The notes under the pieces are model-generated. The model worked only from the letters and a program-made list of their open reading frames with translations, did no database searches and was not told the origin of the DNA. A stretch of 64,000 bases of DNA, from assembly GCF_003721595.1 (NCBI RefSeq), contig NZ_RJJR01000001.1, positions 186,001-250,000 on the forward strand. Direction: 5' to 3'. The translations under genes and the position numbers were made by a program. Below are positions 53,184-61,508 of this stretch, piece after piece (position 1 is the first letter of the stretch; the number at the start of each line of letters is the position of its first letter). The DNA comes from Hanamia caeni. GTDB taxonomy: Bacteria > Bacteroidota > Bacteroidia > Chitinophagales > Chitinophagaceae.

Positions 53184-54533
53184 TTAAATATTCAGAGTAG
53201 TAAGTATATTCATTCCATCATAGTTTCCACTACTCATAAAAAGATAATTCGCATTTTTTAAATCATATTGTCTGAGCTTTTCTTCTAATTCCTGCCTTTC
53301 ATTTATCACCACCAGGTTCTCTTTCTTAAATCCTTGCTTTACAAGGGCAGGTTCCAGGAAATTCATCCTCTTCAATTCAAGGGCGTGGTGGCTGTAAAAT
53401 ACTATTGCCTCGTCTGCATTGGCCATTGCTCCGCCATATTCATTCATAAACTCTTTATTGAGGCTGCTAAAAGTATGTAATTCAAGTATCGCAATTAATT
53501 TTTTATCTGGAAATTGTTCTTTAACAGCATCGATACTTGCTTTCACTTTACTAGGCGCATGAGCAAAATCCCTGTAAATATTTCCGTCGTTTTTTGAACC
53601 TATCCACTGCAACCTTTTAGCAGCTCCTTCAAAATCTGAAATCGCACCGGCAAATGCTTTTTCGCTAATATTGAGTTCTTTGCAAACCAGCCATGCTGCC
53701 TGCAAATTTAAAAGATTATGATTACCGAACACCTTTAAAGTTGAACCGGTGTTGCCTATCGTTACGATGGTTTTTCCTTCGTCAATTGTGTGCTCCGGAA
53801 GATGGTAAGGAGCATAAGAAATATCATCTCTGCGATGAGATTCAACGAGTTTCTTCAAAACCTGGTCAGTTTCATTATAAATAAGTATACCGTTTTTTTC
53901 AATCTTGTTGACAAAAATTATAAATTGCTCGAGATAAAACTCAAATGTTGGAAATACGTTAATATGATCCCATGCTATGCCGGTGATCACCGCGATGTGT
54001 GGAAAAAGAAAATGAAATTTTGGTTTTTTTTCGATTGCGCTGGCGGGATATTCATCGGCTTCGCAAACAATAACAGGCGCTTCCGTAATTTTTACGCTTT
54101 GTTCAAAACCTTTTAAAGATGCGCCCACCAGGTAGTCAAAATCAAAATGTAGGGAATTTAAGACATGCATTATCATGGCCGTGGTAGTCGTTTTGCCATG
54201 GCTGCCTCCAACTGCGATTCTTTTTTTATGAAGGCTTTCGAGAAAAATATATTCAGGAAAGGAATAAATTTTCAGGCCCAGCTCTTTTGCTTTTTTGAGT
54301 TCGGGATTATCTTCCTTTGCATGCATTCCCAGGATGACAGCATCTGTTTCAGGAGTAATCAATTCCGGGTGCCAGCCATTTTCGGAAGGCAAAAGATTTT
54401 CATTCTTTAAATTAGTGGCTGCGGGTTCAAATATTTCATCATCACTTCCCGTTACGGTACTTCCTTTTTTCTTTAAAGCGATCGCCAACTGGTGCATTAC
54501 GCTTCCCCCGATGGAAATAAAATGGACACGCAT
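53184..54533 (-). CDS. mpl: UDP-MurNAc:L-Ala-gamma-D-Glu-meso-DAP ligase (muropeptide recycling)
   Basis: 449 residues of the Mur ligase family. ISIGGSVMHQLAIALKKKG opens the nucleotide-like domain, the ATP loop is VGGSHGKTTTTAMI, and EADEYPASAIEKKPKFHFL and AVITGIAWDHINVFP are specific to Mpl. It joins a recycled tripeptide directly to UDP-MurNAc, feeding peptidoglycan synthesis. It differs from MurC in DNA context (no mur operon) and in the HGKTTT form. Length is as in other Mpl (about 450). Confidence 0.92.
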   Translation of the reverse strand: MRVHFISIGGSVMHQLAIALKKKGSTVTGSDDEIFEPAATNLKNENLLPSENGWHPELITPETDAVILGMHAKEDNPELKKAKELGLKIYSFPEYIFLESLHKKRIAVGGSHGKTTTTAMIMHVLNSLHFDFDYLVGASLKGFEQSVKITEAPVIVCEADEYPASAIEKKPKFHFLFPHIAVITGIAWDHINVFPTFEFYLEQFIIFVNKIEKNGILIYNETDQVLKKLVESHRRDDISYAPYHLPEHTIDEGKTIVTIGNTGSTLKVFGNHNLLNLQAAWLVCKELNISEKAFAGAISDFEGAAKRLQWIGSKNDGNIYRDFAHAPSKVKASIDAVKEQFPDKKLIAILELHTFSSLNKEFMNEYGGAMANADEAIVFYSHHALELKRMNFLEPALVKQGFKKENLVVINERQELEEKLRQYDLKNANYLFMSSGNYDGMNILTTLNI

Positions 54534-54617
54534 AATTTTTATTGCTGTTTTTCGTTAATTAATTCTAAAGTTTGGAATATAGCACGTTTTTAAGAAAATA
54601 CATTAAATCTCTTGTTT

Positions 54618-54625
54618 TAAATTTG
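54618..54625 (+). promoter_or_regulatory. promoter box of the small lipoprotein gene
   Basis: TAAATTTG matches TAnnTTTG and lies 30 bases upstream of the ATG at 54655. Confidence 0.45.
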
Positions 54626-54654
54626 CAAATCTAAATCCAATAAAAACATTATCT

Positions 54655-54768
54655 ATGAAAAAATTTTTTGTTCTGCTTATTGTTGTATGCCTTGCAGCCT
54701 TTACATTTTCTTCCTGTAGTAGCTCACGAAAGACAGGCTGCCCAATGTCAGAAGGAATTGTTTATTAA
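54655..54768 (+). CDS. 37-residue lipoprotein
   Basis: A very short gene: 37 residues beginning MKKFFVLLIVVCLAAFTFSS, with lipobox FSSC at about residue 22, then SSRKTGCPMSEGIVY. The lipidation Cys is followed by Ser-Ser-Ser and a second Cys in GCP. Tiny lipoproteins of this layout occur in related Bacteroidota; their role is unknown. A TAnnTTTG box lies 30 bases upstream and the ytxJ-like gene begins 17 bases after its stop, suggesting one transcript. Coding is inferred from the clear signal and start, without homology search. Confidence 0.65.
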   Translation: MKKFFVLLIVVCLAAFTFSSCSSSRKTGCPMSEGIVY

Positions 54769-54785
54769 ATATTTTAAAAGCCTGT

Positions 54786-55121
54786 ATGAACTGGATACTC
54801 CTGGAAAATGAAAAACAACTCGACGAAATAATTTCAGCCTCAAATACCACACCCCAGGTAATTTTTAAGCATAGCACCCGGTGTGGAACCAGTAAAATGG
54901 TTAAAAACCGGCTCGAGAGAAATGACAATCCTGCCGGTATCAATTTCTATCTTGTTGATCTCTTCAAATACAGGAATATTTCAAACAGAATTGCTTCTCA
55001 ATTTAATGTAATGCACGAATCTCCTCAGGTATTGGTGATTAATAACGGCAATTGCATTTACGATGAAAGCCACAGTGCTATCGTTTTTGATGAGATTGAA
55101 GAAGTAGTTGCGCAAAAATAA
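54786..55121 (+). CDS. ytxJ: YtxJ-family bacillithiol-system redox protein
   Basis: 111 residues of the YtxJ (thioredoxin-like, monothiol) family: IFKHSTRCGTSKMVKNRLER holds the single active Cys, and FYLVDLFKYRNISNRIA and HESPQVLVINNG complete the fold. YtxJ is a putative bacilliredoxin acting on bacillithiol mixed disulfides. Usual length. It lies after the small lipoprotein gene. The third bacillithiol-linked gene in this window. Confidence 0.9.
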   Translation: MNWILLENEKQLDEIISASNTTPQVIFKHSTRCGTSKMVKNRLERNDNPAGINFYLVDLFKYRNISNRIASQFNVMHESPQVLVINNGNCIYDESHSAIVFDEIEEVVAQK

Positions 55122-55148
55122 AAAAGCCTTTTATTTCTTGCTTTACTG

Positions 55149-57620
55149 TTAATCACCACTCAGGTATTGTTGCAATTCTGCATCTGTTTTTACCATTACA
55201 TCGCGCACTTTGCTTCCCTGGTTGGGGCCTACAATCCCAGCGGCTTCAAGCTGATCCATGAGCCGCCCGGCACGATTGTAACCAAGTTTCATCCTTCGTT
55301 GTAGCAATGAAGTGCTTCCACTCTGGCTTTGAACAATCAATCTTGCAGCGTCATCGAAAAGAGGATCACGATCGTTGGCATCAAATGTTTTGTTTTCAAA
55401 TTCTTTTTCATCTACATACTCAGGCAACATAAATGCTTCAGTATAGCCTTGCTGGTCGCCAATGAAATCCGTAATCTTATCTACTTCTGGCGTATCTACA
55501 AAAGCACATTGAAGACGGGTGAGCTCACCATTATAACTTATGAGCATATCGCCCTTGCCTATCAGTTGCTCAGCTCCGCCAATATCCAAAATTGTCCTGC
55601 TGTCAATCTTGCTGCTTACTTTAAAGGCAATTCTTGCAGGGAAGTTCGCCTTGATGGTTCCGGTAATAATATTTACAGAAGGCCGCTGCGTAGCAATAAT
55701 CAGGTGGATGCCCACAGCTCTCGCAAGCTGTGCCAGGCGGGCAATCGGCATCTCTACCTCTTTGCCGGCAGTCATTATCAGGTCGGCAAATTCATCAATT
55801 ACTAACACAATAAATGGTAAAAACTGGTGGCCTTTTTCCGGGTTTAATCTTCTGTTAATGAACTTGTGGTTGTACTCTTTTATATTCCTTGTTCCAGCTT
55901 CCTTCAACAAATCGTAACGGTTATCCATTTCAATGCAAAGTGCATTTAGAGTATGTATTACTTTTTTGGTGTCAGTTATGATCGCTTCTTCCTCACCGGG
56001 TAGTTTAGCCAGAAAATGTTTTTCAATGCTTTTATAAATGCTTAATTCTACCTTCTTTGGGTCTATTAAAACCAATTTTAATTGAGATGGATGTTTTTTA
56101 TAAAGTAACGAAACCAATATGGCATTCAATCCTACAGATTTCCCCTGGCCGGTAGCGCCCGCCATTAATAAATGAGGCATTGAAGTAAGGTCTACAATGA
56201 AATTTTCGTTGTCGATCTTTTTGCCGATGGCGATGGGCAGCGTGAAATTGCTGTTTACAAATTTATCAGAATTCAGCAGCGCTTTCATGCTCACCACGGT
56301 TTTTTTGAAGTTGGGCACTTCAATACCAATTGTTCCTTTTCCTGGGATAGGCGCGATGATACGGATGCCCAGCGCAGCAAGGCTTAAAGCAATATCATCT
56401 TCCAGGTTTTTGATTCGTGAAATGCGCACGCCCGGCGCCGGAATGATTTCATATAAAGTGACCGTAGGACCTACTGTTGCAAAAATTTTTTGTATTTCTA
56501 TATCATAATTGCGCAGCGTATGAATAATCTGGTTTTTATTTTCTTCCAACTCAGAAACATCCTGCACAATTTTATCATTGCCATGATTTTCCAATAAATC
56601 CAGCGTAGGGTATTTGTAATTTCTTAAATCTAATACGGGATCATAAAGCTGTTGGGGCAATTTCGGTTTTACAGGTGCAGGCTCTTCTTCCTGCTCCTCT
56701 AAAGCTTCAGCATTTTTTACCTCGAGCGTTAAACCGCTGTCCGGCGCATTATCTCTTATAACCAGTTTTTTTTCTTCTTTTTTAAATCTGTCAGTAAATG
56801 TGGGTTCTTCATCTTTTTCGACCACCTCAAATTGATGTTCAAACTCCGCATTTTCTTTTAACGGAGTAGAAGTCAAAGGAATAAAAGGGGCAGGAGTTTT
56901 CGTTTCTTCATCCACGACATTATCATCGCCAGCCACAATACCGGTGAAAAGGGAACTTTTTATTTTTCTTACTTTATGCAAATTGAACGCGGGATTGAAA
57001 CGCCAGATGATATAGCTGAATAAGCAAACCAGCAAAAGTGCAAATGTTCCTACATAGCCAATCATTTGCTGTAGCCAATCATTTATCATATCGCCCACTT
57101 TACCACCCCAGAAAAACTCGGGCGCTGCTGTTCCAAAAGAACGCGGATTCGGCGAATGAAAAATAAAAGAAGCGCAAACACTGATTACCAAAAGGCCCAC
57201 AATAACGTACCTGATATTTCTTTTTACTGAAAAGATTTTGCGCGGAGCAATAAGGTTAACACCAATTACAAAAAATAAAAGGCAAAATAAATAAGAAGCG
57301 ATTCCGAACCCTGCACGAAAAAATAAATCTGAAATCCAGGCTCCGAATGTGCCGAGGGAGTTTGCAAAATGTTGCTTTTCGTCAGGAAAAAATATTTTGG
57401 CCTCCCTGAGGCCTGACTGGTCCTGCTGCCAGGTAAACAGATAGGAAGTAAATGCGATGAACAACAGAAAGGCCGCCAGGATAAAAAATGATCCTGCTAT
57501 TTTACGCGAGCGTTCGTCATGAATCAGTTTTTTAACCTCTATTTTTTCAACCTTATCAGCTTTGAGTTTAGAAGAAGCCGCCGCCTTTGATTTACTGTTT
57601 TTTTTGCCGTTAGATGCCAT
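55149..57620 (-). CDS. ftsK: DNA translocase FtsK
   Basis: 823 residues from the ATG at 57620 (an in-frame TTG at 57629 would overlap the promoter box). Four or five N-terminal membrane helices (FILAAFLLFIAFTSYLF, FGIASYLFCLLFFVIG, YVGTFALLLVCLFSYIIW), a variable acidic linker (about 230-330) and a motor with Walker A MAGATGQGKSVGL, LVLIDPKKVELS and Walker B FIVLVIDEFADLI. The C-terminal gamma winged helix (LLQRRMKLGYNRAGRLMDQL) reads KOPS sites. It pumps DNA at the septum and activates Xer at dif. XerD is 4 kb upstream. Length is short for FtsK, as in many Bacteroidota. Confidence 0.95.
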   Translation of the reverse strand: MASNGKKNSKSKAAASSKLKADKVEKIEVKKLIHDERSRKIAGSFFILAAFLLFIAFTSYLFTWQQDQSGLREAKIFFPDEKQHFANSLGTFGAWISDLFFRAGFGIASYLFCLLFFVIGVNLIAPRKIFSVKRNIRYVIVGLLVISVCASFIFHSPNPRSFGTAAPEFFWGGKVGDMINDWLQQMIGYVGTFALLLVCLFSYIIWRFNPAFNLHKVRKIKSSLFTGIVAGDDNVVDEETKTPAPFIPLTSTPLKENAEFEHQFEVVEKDEEPTFTDRFKKEEKKLVIRDNAPDSGLTLEVKNAEALEEQEEEPAPVKPKLPQQLYDPVLDLRNYKYPTLDLLENHGNDKIVQDVSELEENKNQIIHTLRNYDIEIQKIFATVGPTVTLYEIIPAPGVRISRIKNLEDDIALSLAALGIRIIAPIPGKGTIGIEVPNFKKTVVSMKALLNSDKFVNSNFTLPIAIGKKIDNENFIVDLTSMPHLLMAGATGQGKSVGLNAILVSLLYKKHPSQLKLVLIDPKKVELSIYKSIEKHFLAKLPGEEEAIITDTKKVIHTLNALCIEMDNRYDLLKEAGTRNIKEYNHKFINRRLNPEKGHQFLPFIVLVIDEFADLIMTAGKEVEMPIARLAQLARAVGIHLIIATQRPSVNIITGTIKANFPARIAFKVSSKIDSRTILDIGGAEQLIGKGDMLISYNGELTRLQCAFVDTPEVDKITDFIGDQQGYTEAFMLPEYVDEKEFENKTFDANDRDPLFDDAARLIVQSQSGSTSLLQRRMKLGYNRAGRLMDQLEAAGIVGPNQGSKVRDVMVKTDAELQQYLSGD

Positions 57621-57626
57621 CAGCGA

Positions 57627-57634
57627 CAAAGATA
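57627..57634 (-). promoter_or_regulatory. promoter box of ftsK
   Basis: TATCTTTG on the minus strand matches TAnnTTTG and lies only 6 bases before the ATG, so the transcript may be almost leaderless. Confidence 0.5.
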
Positions 57635-57694
57635 GGGAATGGAAATTTCATTTTTTACCAGCGTAAAAATGCAAAAGGTTTATTTAATTTTTAA

Positions 57695-58099
57695 TTAAGG
57701 AAATTCAACAGCCTGTTTCTTTCTGAAACCCCAAAAAAGGAAAATCCAGCCGAGAATAAAACACAGTCCGCCAAAAGGTGTAATGGCTCCAATCCAGTTA
57801 AATGAAGTTTCACCGGAAGCTATTGTAGCGGTGAGAATATACAGGGAACCACAGAATAAAATAATTCCGGCGATAAATAACCTGCCTGCCCAAACAAGGA
57901 TTTTTGAAGAAAACTCTTTATAAATAATTCCAACGGCTAACAAACCGAAAACATGATAAAATTGGTATTTAACAGAGGTTTCAAAAATTTCTAGAGCTTG
58001 CGGTGAAACAGAGCCCTTTAGGCCATGCGCTGCAAATGCTCCCAGTGCTACCGATAAAGCGCCTAAAAATGCAGCCGTTTTCAAAAATCCCTTATGCAT
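57695..58099 (-). CDS. DUF423-family membrane protein
   Basis: 134 residues with four membrane helices (TAAFLGALSVALGAFAAHGL, YQFYHVFGLLAVGIIY, WAGRLFIAGIILFCGSLYIL, TPFGGLCFILGWIFLFWGF). The motif AAHGLK and FNWIGAITPFGG are the hallmarks of DUF423. The function of the family is unknown. It stands alone between ftsK and aroK on the same strand. Confidence 0.88.
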   Translation of the reverse strand: MHKGFLKTAAFLGALSVALGAFAAHGLKGSVSPQALEIFETSVKYQFYHVFGLLAVGIIYKEFSSKILVWAGRLFIAGIILFCGSLYILTATIASGETSFNWIGAITPFGGLCFILGWIFLFWGFRKKQAVEFP

Positions 58100-58267
58100 A
58101 ATTTTTATTTTTCAGCAGGCAAACTTTTAATGTGATTTTTTAATCTAAGGCTGCCCATATTTTATTTATAGATCAACTTCTTTTTGATAAAATTAGAACA
58201 TAAAAGAGTGATCAAACTAAATTCAACTTTTTACAATCATTTAAGGGAAAAGTTTCGCTTTTGTTTT

Positions 58268-58765
58268 TTATGGAAGATCCAGTGAATCTTTACTGAGCGT
58301 TTCCACATCCAATATGTAGTCTGCACGTAGATAAACCGGCTCACGTTCTTTTAATTTTTGCTGAATAAAAAAGAGCAATTCTGAAGGGTTAACTTTTTTT
58401 AGCAGAGGTCTTTTTTCGGTTTCGGCCATCACTCTTTTTAAAATATATTCCGGCGAAGCTTTTAAATACACGACCTTGCCATGTTTTTTCATCCATTCAA
58501 GATTATCAAAAAAGCAGGGTGTGCCACCGCCGCAGGCGATCAGATGATTTTTATTGCTTTCAAATTTGCGGAGGTGATATCTTTCCATTTCCCGGAATTT
58601 TTCTTCGCCGTGCTTTTCAAATATTAGTTCCACGGGAAGTTCGAAAGAATTTTCGATTTCCGTATCCAGGTCGTAAAATGTTAAGCCTTTTTGCTGAGCC
58701 CAGATATGGCCCCAGTAAGATTTGCCGCTTCCCATAAAACCGATTAAAAAAATATTTTGGTTCAA
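58268..58765 (-). CDS. aroK: shikimate kinase
   Basis: 165 residues from a TTG at 58765. The P-loop is IGFMGSGKSYWG, the shikimate-binding DxD is YDLDTEIE, IACGGGTP follows and the lid Arg is in EKRPLL. It phosphorylates shikimate in aromatic amino acid synthesis. The start codon overlaps the stop of the upstream DUF433 gene (TTGA at 58765-58762), so its translation is probably coupled. Slightly short but complete. Confidence 0.9.
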   Translation of the reverse strand: MNQNIFLIGFMGSGKSYWGHIWAQQKGLTFYDLDTEIENSFELPVELIFEKHGEEKFREMERYHLRKFESNKNHLIACGGGTPCFFDNLEWMKKHGKVVYLKASPEYILKRVMAETEKRPLLKKVNPSELLFFIQQKLKEREPVYLRADYILDVETLSKDSLDLP

Positions 58766-59055
58766 AATTTTCTGATTTTTTTTCGTGGAATCATATCTAT
58801 AGATGCATTCTCATTTTTATAATCAAATGAATTCATTAAAGTTTTGCTATCAAGAAGCAACGTTGTAAATTCTTTGCAATGCTTCAAACTTTCTTTAGTC
58901 AACCTGGGAAAAGCTTCTAATAAAATTTCATCACTATCACCTGCTATAACATGTTCCATAATAGTTTTGACAGTTAATCTTGTTCCTTTTATTGTTGCTC
59001 GTCCGCCGCATACTTCAGAGTTAGAAACAATGCTTTTATATAATTCAGATTCCAT
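58762..59055 (-). CDS. DUF433 antitoxin-like protein without adjacent toxin
   Basis: 97 residues. The DUF433 core is seen in CGGRATIKGTRLTVKTIMEH then GDSDEILLEAFPRLTKESL, a helix-turn-helix-like fold that in many genomes is paired with a DUF5615 PIN-like toxin. Here no toxin gene is adjacent; the following gene is aroK, which overlaps it by four bases. The C-terminal 30 residues (KNENASIDMIPRKKIRKF) are unusual for the family. It could be a remnant antitoxin whose partner is lost or a regulator in its own right. Confidence 0.75.
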   Translation of the reverse strand: MESELYKSIVSNSEVCGGRATIKGTRLTVKTIMEHVIAGDSDEILLEAFPRLTKESLKHCKEFTTLLLDSKTLMNSFDYKNENASIDMIPRKKIRKF

Positions 59056-59088
59056 TTAAAAATTTTTATTACAATAAAAATTCGATTT

Positions 59089-60267
59089 TTATTTAAACGC
59101 ATTCATTGCCGTAATATCCATTCCGGTTATTAAAAGATGAATGTCATGAGTGCCCTCATAAGTAATCACGCTTTCCAGGTTCATCATGTGGCGCATGATG
59201 GGGTATTCGCCTGTGATGCCCATTCCGCCAAGCATTTGACGGGCATCGTGCGCAATCTGCGTTGCTATCACGCATGAATTTCTTTTGGCCATGCTTACCT
59301 GCTGCGGCGTAGCCTTTTTTTCATTCATCAAAACGCCCAGTCGCCAGTTAAGCAATTGTGCCTTTGTGATTTCAGTGATCATCTCCGCCAGTTTTTTTTG
59401 TTGCAATTGAAAACTTCCAATCGGTTTATCAAACTGGATTCTTTCTTTAGAATAACGTAGTGCGGTATCGTAACAGTCCATTGCTGCGCCCACCACGCCC
59501 CATGCAATTCCATATCGCGCTTTGGTAAGGCAGTTCAGCGGTCCTTTCAATCCTTTGATGTTGGGTAAAATATTTTCCTTCGGCACTTTCACATTATCAA
59601 AAACCAATTCGCCGGTGGCGCTGGCGCGAAGGCTCCACTTGCTATGTGTTGTGGGCGTGGTAAATCCTTCCATTCCTCTTTCAACAATCAATCCGTGAAT
59701 TTCCCCGTTTTCATCTTTTGCCCAAACCACAGCGATCTGCGCAAACGGCGCATTGCTGATCCACATTTTACTTCCGTTTAAAATAACATGATCGCCATCG
59801 TCTTTAAAATTACTCAGCATTCCTGCGGGATCGCTTCCATAGTTAGGTTCTGTTAATCCAAAACATCCCAGCCATTCGCCGCTGGCTAATTTGGGTAAGT
59901 ATTTTTTTCGTTGTTCTTCAGTCCCATATTCAAAAATGGGAAACATTACCAAGGAGCCTTGCACGCTGGCAGTACTGCGTACGCCACTATCCCCGCGCTC
60001 CAGTTCCTGCATCATTAGTCCATAGGAAATATAATCCAATCCGCCACCGCCGTATTCCTCAGGAATAGTTGGCCCAAAACATCCAAGGTCGCCCAATTGC
60101 TTTACGATTTGCTGTGGGAATTCCGCTTTCTGTGCATACGATTCAATGATGGGAGAGATTTCTTTCTTCACATAATTGCGAACGCTTTCCCTGATGAGTT
60201 TTTGTTCATCAGTCAGCAACTCATCCACATTAAAATAGTCCGGTGATTGAAAAAGATCTTGTGCCAT
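59089..60267 (-). CDS. acyl-CoA dehydrogenase (glutaryl-CoA dehydrogenase-like)
   Basis: 392 residues. The N-terminal helical domain, central beta domain (GCFGLTEPNYGSDPAGM, KMWISNAPFAQIAVVWA) and C-terminal helical domain (RYGIAWGVVGAAMDCYD, MLGGMGITGEYPIMRHMMN, YEGTHDIH) are complete. The catalytic Glu lies in VITYEGTHDIH, the position used by glutaryl- and short-chain enzymes. FAD passes electrons to ETF. The glutaryl-CoA subtype is inferred from RYGIAWG. A TAnnTTTG box lies about 65 bases upstream. Confidence 0.9.
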   Translation of the reverse strand: MAQDLFQSPDYFNVDELLTDEQKLIRESVRNYVKKEISPIIESYAQKAEFPQQIVKQLGDLGCFGPTIPEEYGGGGLDYISYGLMMQELERGDSGVRSTASVQGSLVMFPIFEYGTEEQRKKYLPKLASGEWLGCFGLTEPNYGSDPAGMLSNFKDDGDHVILNGSKMWISNAPFAQIAVVWAKDENGEIHGLIVERGMEGFTTPTTHSKWSLRASATGELVFDNVKVPKENILPNIKGLKGPLNCLTKARYGIAWGVVGAAMDCYDTALRYSKERIQFDKPIGSFQLQQKKLAEMITEITKAQLLNWRLGVLMNEKKATPQQVSMAKRNSCVIATQIAHDARQMLGGMGITGEYPIMRHMMNLESVITYEGTHDIHLLITGMDITAMNAFK

Positions 60268-60332
60268 CGTAAAGTGTTTTGATTAAAAATAAAAACAGGT
60301 TATTTCCTGCTTTACTTCTATTACGTTACTTC

Positions 60333-60340
60333 AAAGATAA
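60333..60340 (-). promoter_or_regulatory. promoter box of the acyl-CoA dehydrogenase gene
   Basis: TATCTTTG on the minus strand matches TAnnTTTG, 65 bases upstream of the ATG. Confidence 0.4.
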
Positions 60341-60390
60341 CTTTAAACGGATACTTCCTTGCCTGGCAAATCAATGCAAATCCGAGAAAT

Positions 60391-60421
60391 AAAAAAACCG
60401 GCGCAATCAATTACGCCGGTT
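60391..60421 (-). terminator. terminator of the malate dehydrogenase gene
   Basis: AACCGGCG (60397-60404) and CGCCGGTT (60414-60421) pair perfectly around CAATCAATTA-like loop bases. A TTTTTTT run follows on the minus strand, just beyond the stop at 60439. Confidence 0.85.
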
Positions 60422-60438
60422 CAATTATAAAAAAAATC

Positions 60439-61371
60439 TTAGCCAATTTTATTTAAGGCAGCATTCATATTTCTTACCGCATCCGCACTTTTGTTGAATT
60501 TTGCCTGCTCGTCTTCATTCAGTTTAAAATCAATTATTTTTTCCCAACCGGTTTTGCCTATTACTACCGGAACGCCAATGCAAATATCTTTTTGTCCATA
60601 TTCGCCGTCAAGCAAAACTGAACAAGGAATCAATTTTTTCTCATCGCGTACAATCGCTTCCACTAACGTAGCTGCTGCGGCTCCGGGCGCGTACCATGCA
60701 CTGGTGCCTAATAATTTGGTAAGCGTAGCTCCACCAACCATCGTATCTGCGGCTACTTTATTCAAAGTTTCTTCATCAAGGTAATTGGAAACCGGAGTGC
60801 TGTTGTAAGTGGCTAACCTGGTAAGGGGAATCATCGTGGTATCTCCGTGCCCCCCGATTACTACTGCCTGCAAATCCTGGGCGGATACGTTCATTGCAGT
60901 AGATAGAAAATATTTAAACCTGGCGCTGTCTAAAATTCCTCCCATGCCGATAATCCTGTTTTTGGGAAGTTTGGTGGCTTTCAAAGCCAGGTAGGTCATC
61001 GTATCCATCGGATTGCTGATTATCACAAGAATAGCTTCCGGTGATTCTTCCAATATTTTCAGTGCTACACCTTCAACAATATCAGCGTTGATGCCGATTA
61101 ATTCTTCACGCGACATCCCGGGTTTGCGGGGCACACCTGAAGTAATCACCACTACATTGCTGCCTTTTGTTTTGGAATAATCATTGGTACTGCCAATAAT
61201 TTTTGTATCGCTTCCCAAAAGTGTTTGGCTTTGCGCGAAATCCATTGCTTTTCCTTCTGTGATGCCGTCCTTAATATCCAATAAAACTAATTCTTCACAA
61301 AGTTCTTTCCGGGCAATGTTGTCTGCCGCTGTGGCGCCAACTGCTCCGGCACCTACTACAGTTACTTTCAT
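60439..61371 (-). CDS. mdh: malate dehydrogenase
   Basis: 310 residues of the LDH-like malate dehydrogenase branch. It opens with the NAD fold VTVVGAGAVGATAADNIA. Substrate-binding Arg residues are in VPRKPGMSREE and the catalytic pair in GMGGILDSARF and GGHGDTTM. It interconverts malate and oxaloacetate in the TCA cycle. Length is normal. A TAnnTTTG box (TACCTTTG) lies 44 bases upstream and a strong terminator follows, so it is monocistronic. Confidence 0.95.
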   Translation of the reverse strand: MKVTVVGAGAVGATAADNIARKELCEELVLLDIKDGITEGKAMDFAQSQTLLGSDTKIIGSTNDYSKTKGSNVVVITSGVPRKPGMSREELIGINADIVEGVALKILEESPEAILVIISNPMDTMTYLALKATKLPKNRIIGMGGILDSARFKYFLSTAMNVSAQDLQAVVIGGHGDTTMIPLTRLATYNSTPVSNYLDEETLNKVAADTMVGGATLTKLLGTSAWYAPGAAAATLVEAIVRDEKKLIPCSVLLDGEYGQKDICIGVPVVIGKTGWEKIIDFKLNEDEQAKFNKSADAVRNMNAALNKIG

Positions 61372-61415
61372 TTCTTTTTTTTTATTATTAATTTTTTAAA
61401 AATAGGATTACAGTT

Positions 61416-61423
61416 CAAAGGTA
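61416..61423 (-). promoter_or_regulatory. promoter box of mdh
   Basis: TACCTTTG on the minus strand matches TAnnTTTG, 44 bases upstream of the ATG. Confidence 0.45.
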
Positions 61424-61449
61424 TTGTATTATTATTTTACCGGATAGGA

Positions 61450-61501
61450 GTTGAAAGTTGAAAGTTGTAAGTTGAAAGTTGTAAGTTGTAAGTTGTAAGT
61501 T
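61450..61501. repeat. heptamer tandem repeat
   Basis: Seven 7-base units in a row, each GTTGAAA or GTTGTAA, plus a partial GTT. It lies between the ends of mdh's upstream region and the first TlpA-like gene. Such arrays vary in copy number by slippage. Function unknown. Confidence 0.85.
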
Positions 61502-61508
61502 ATTCAAT

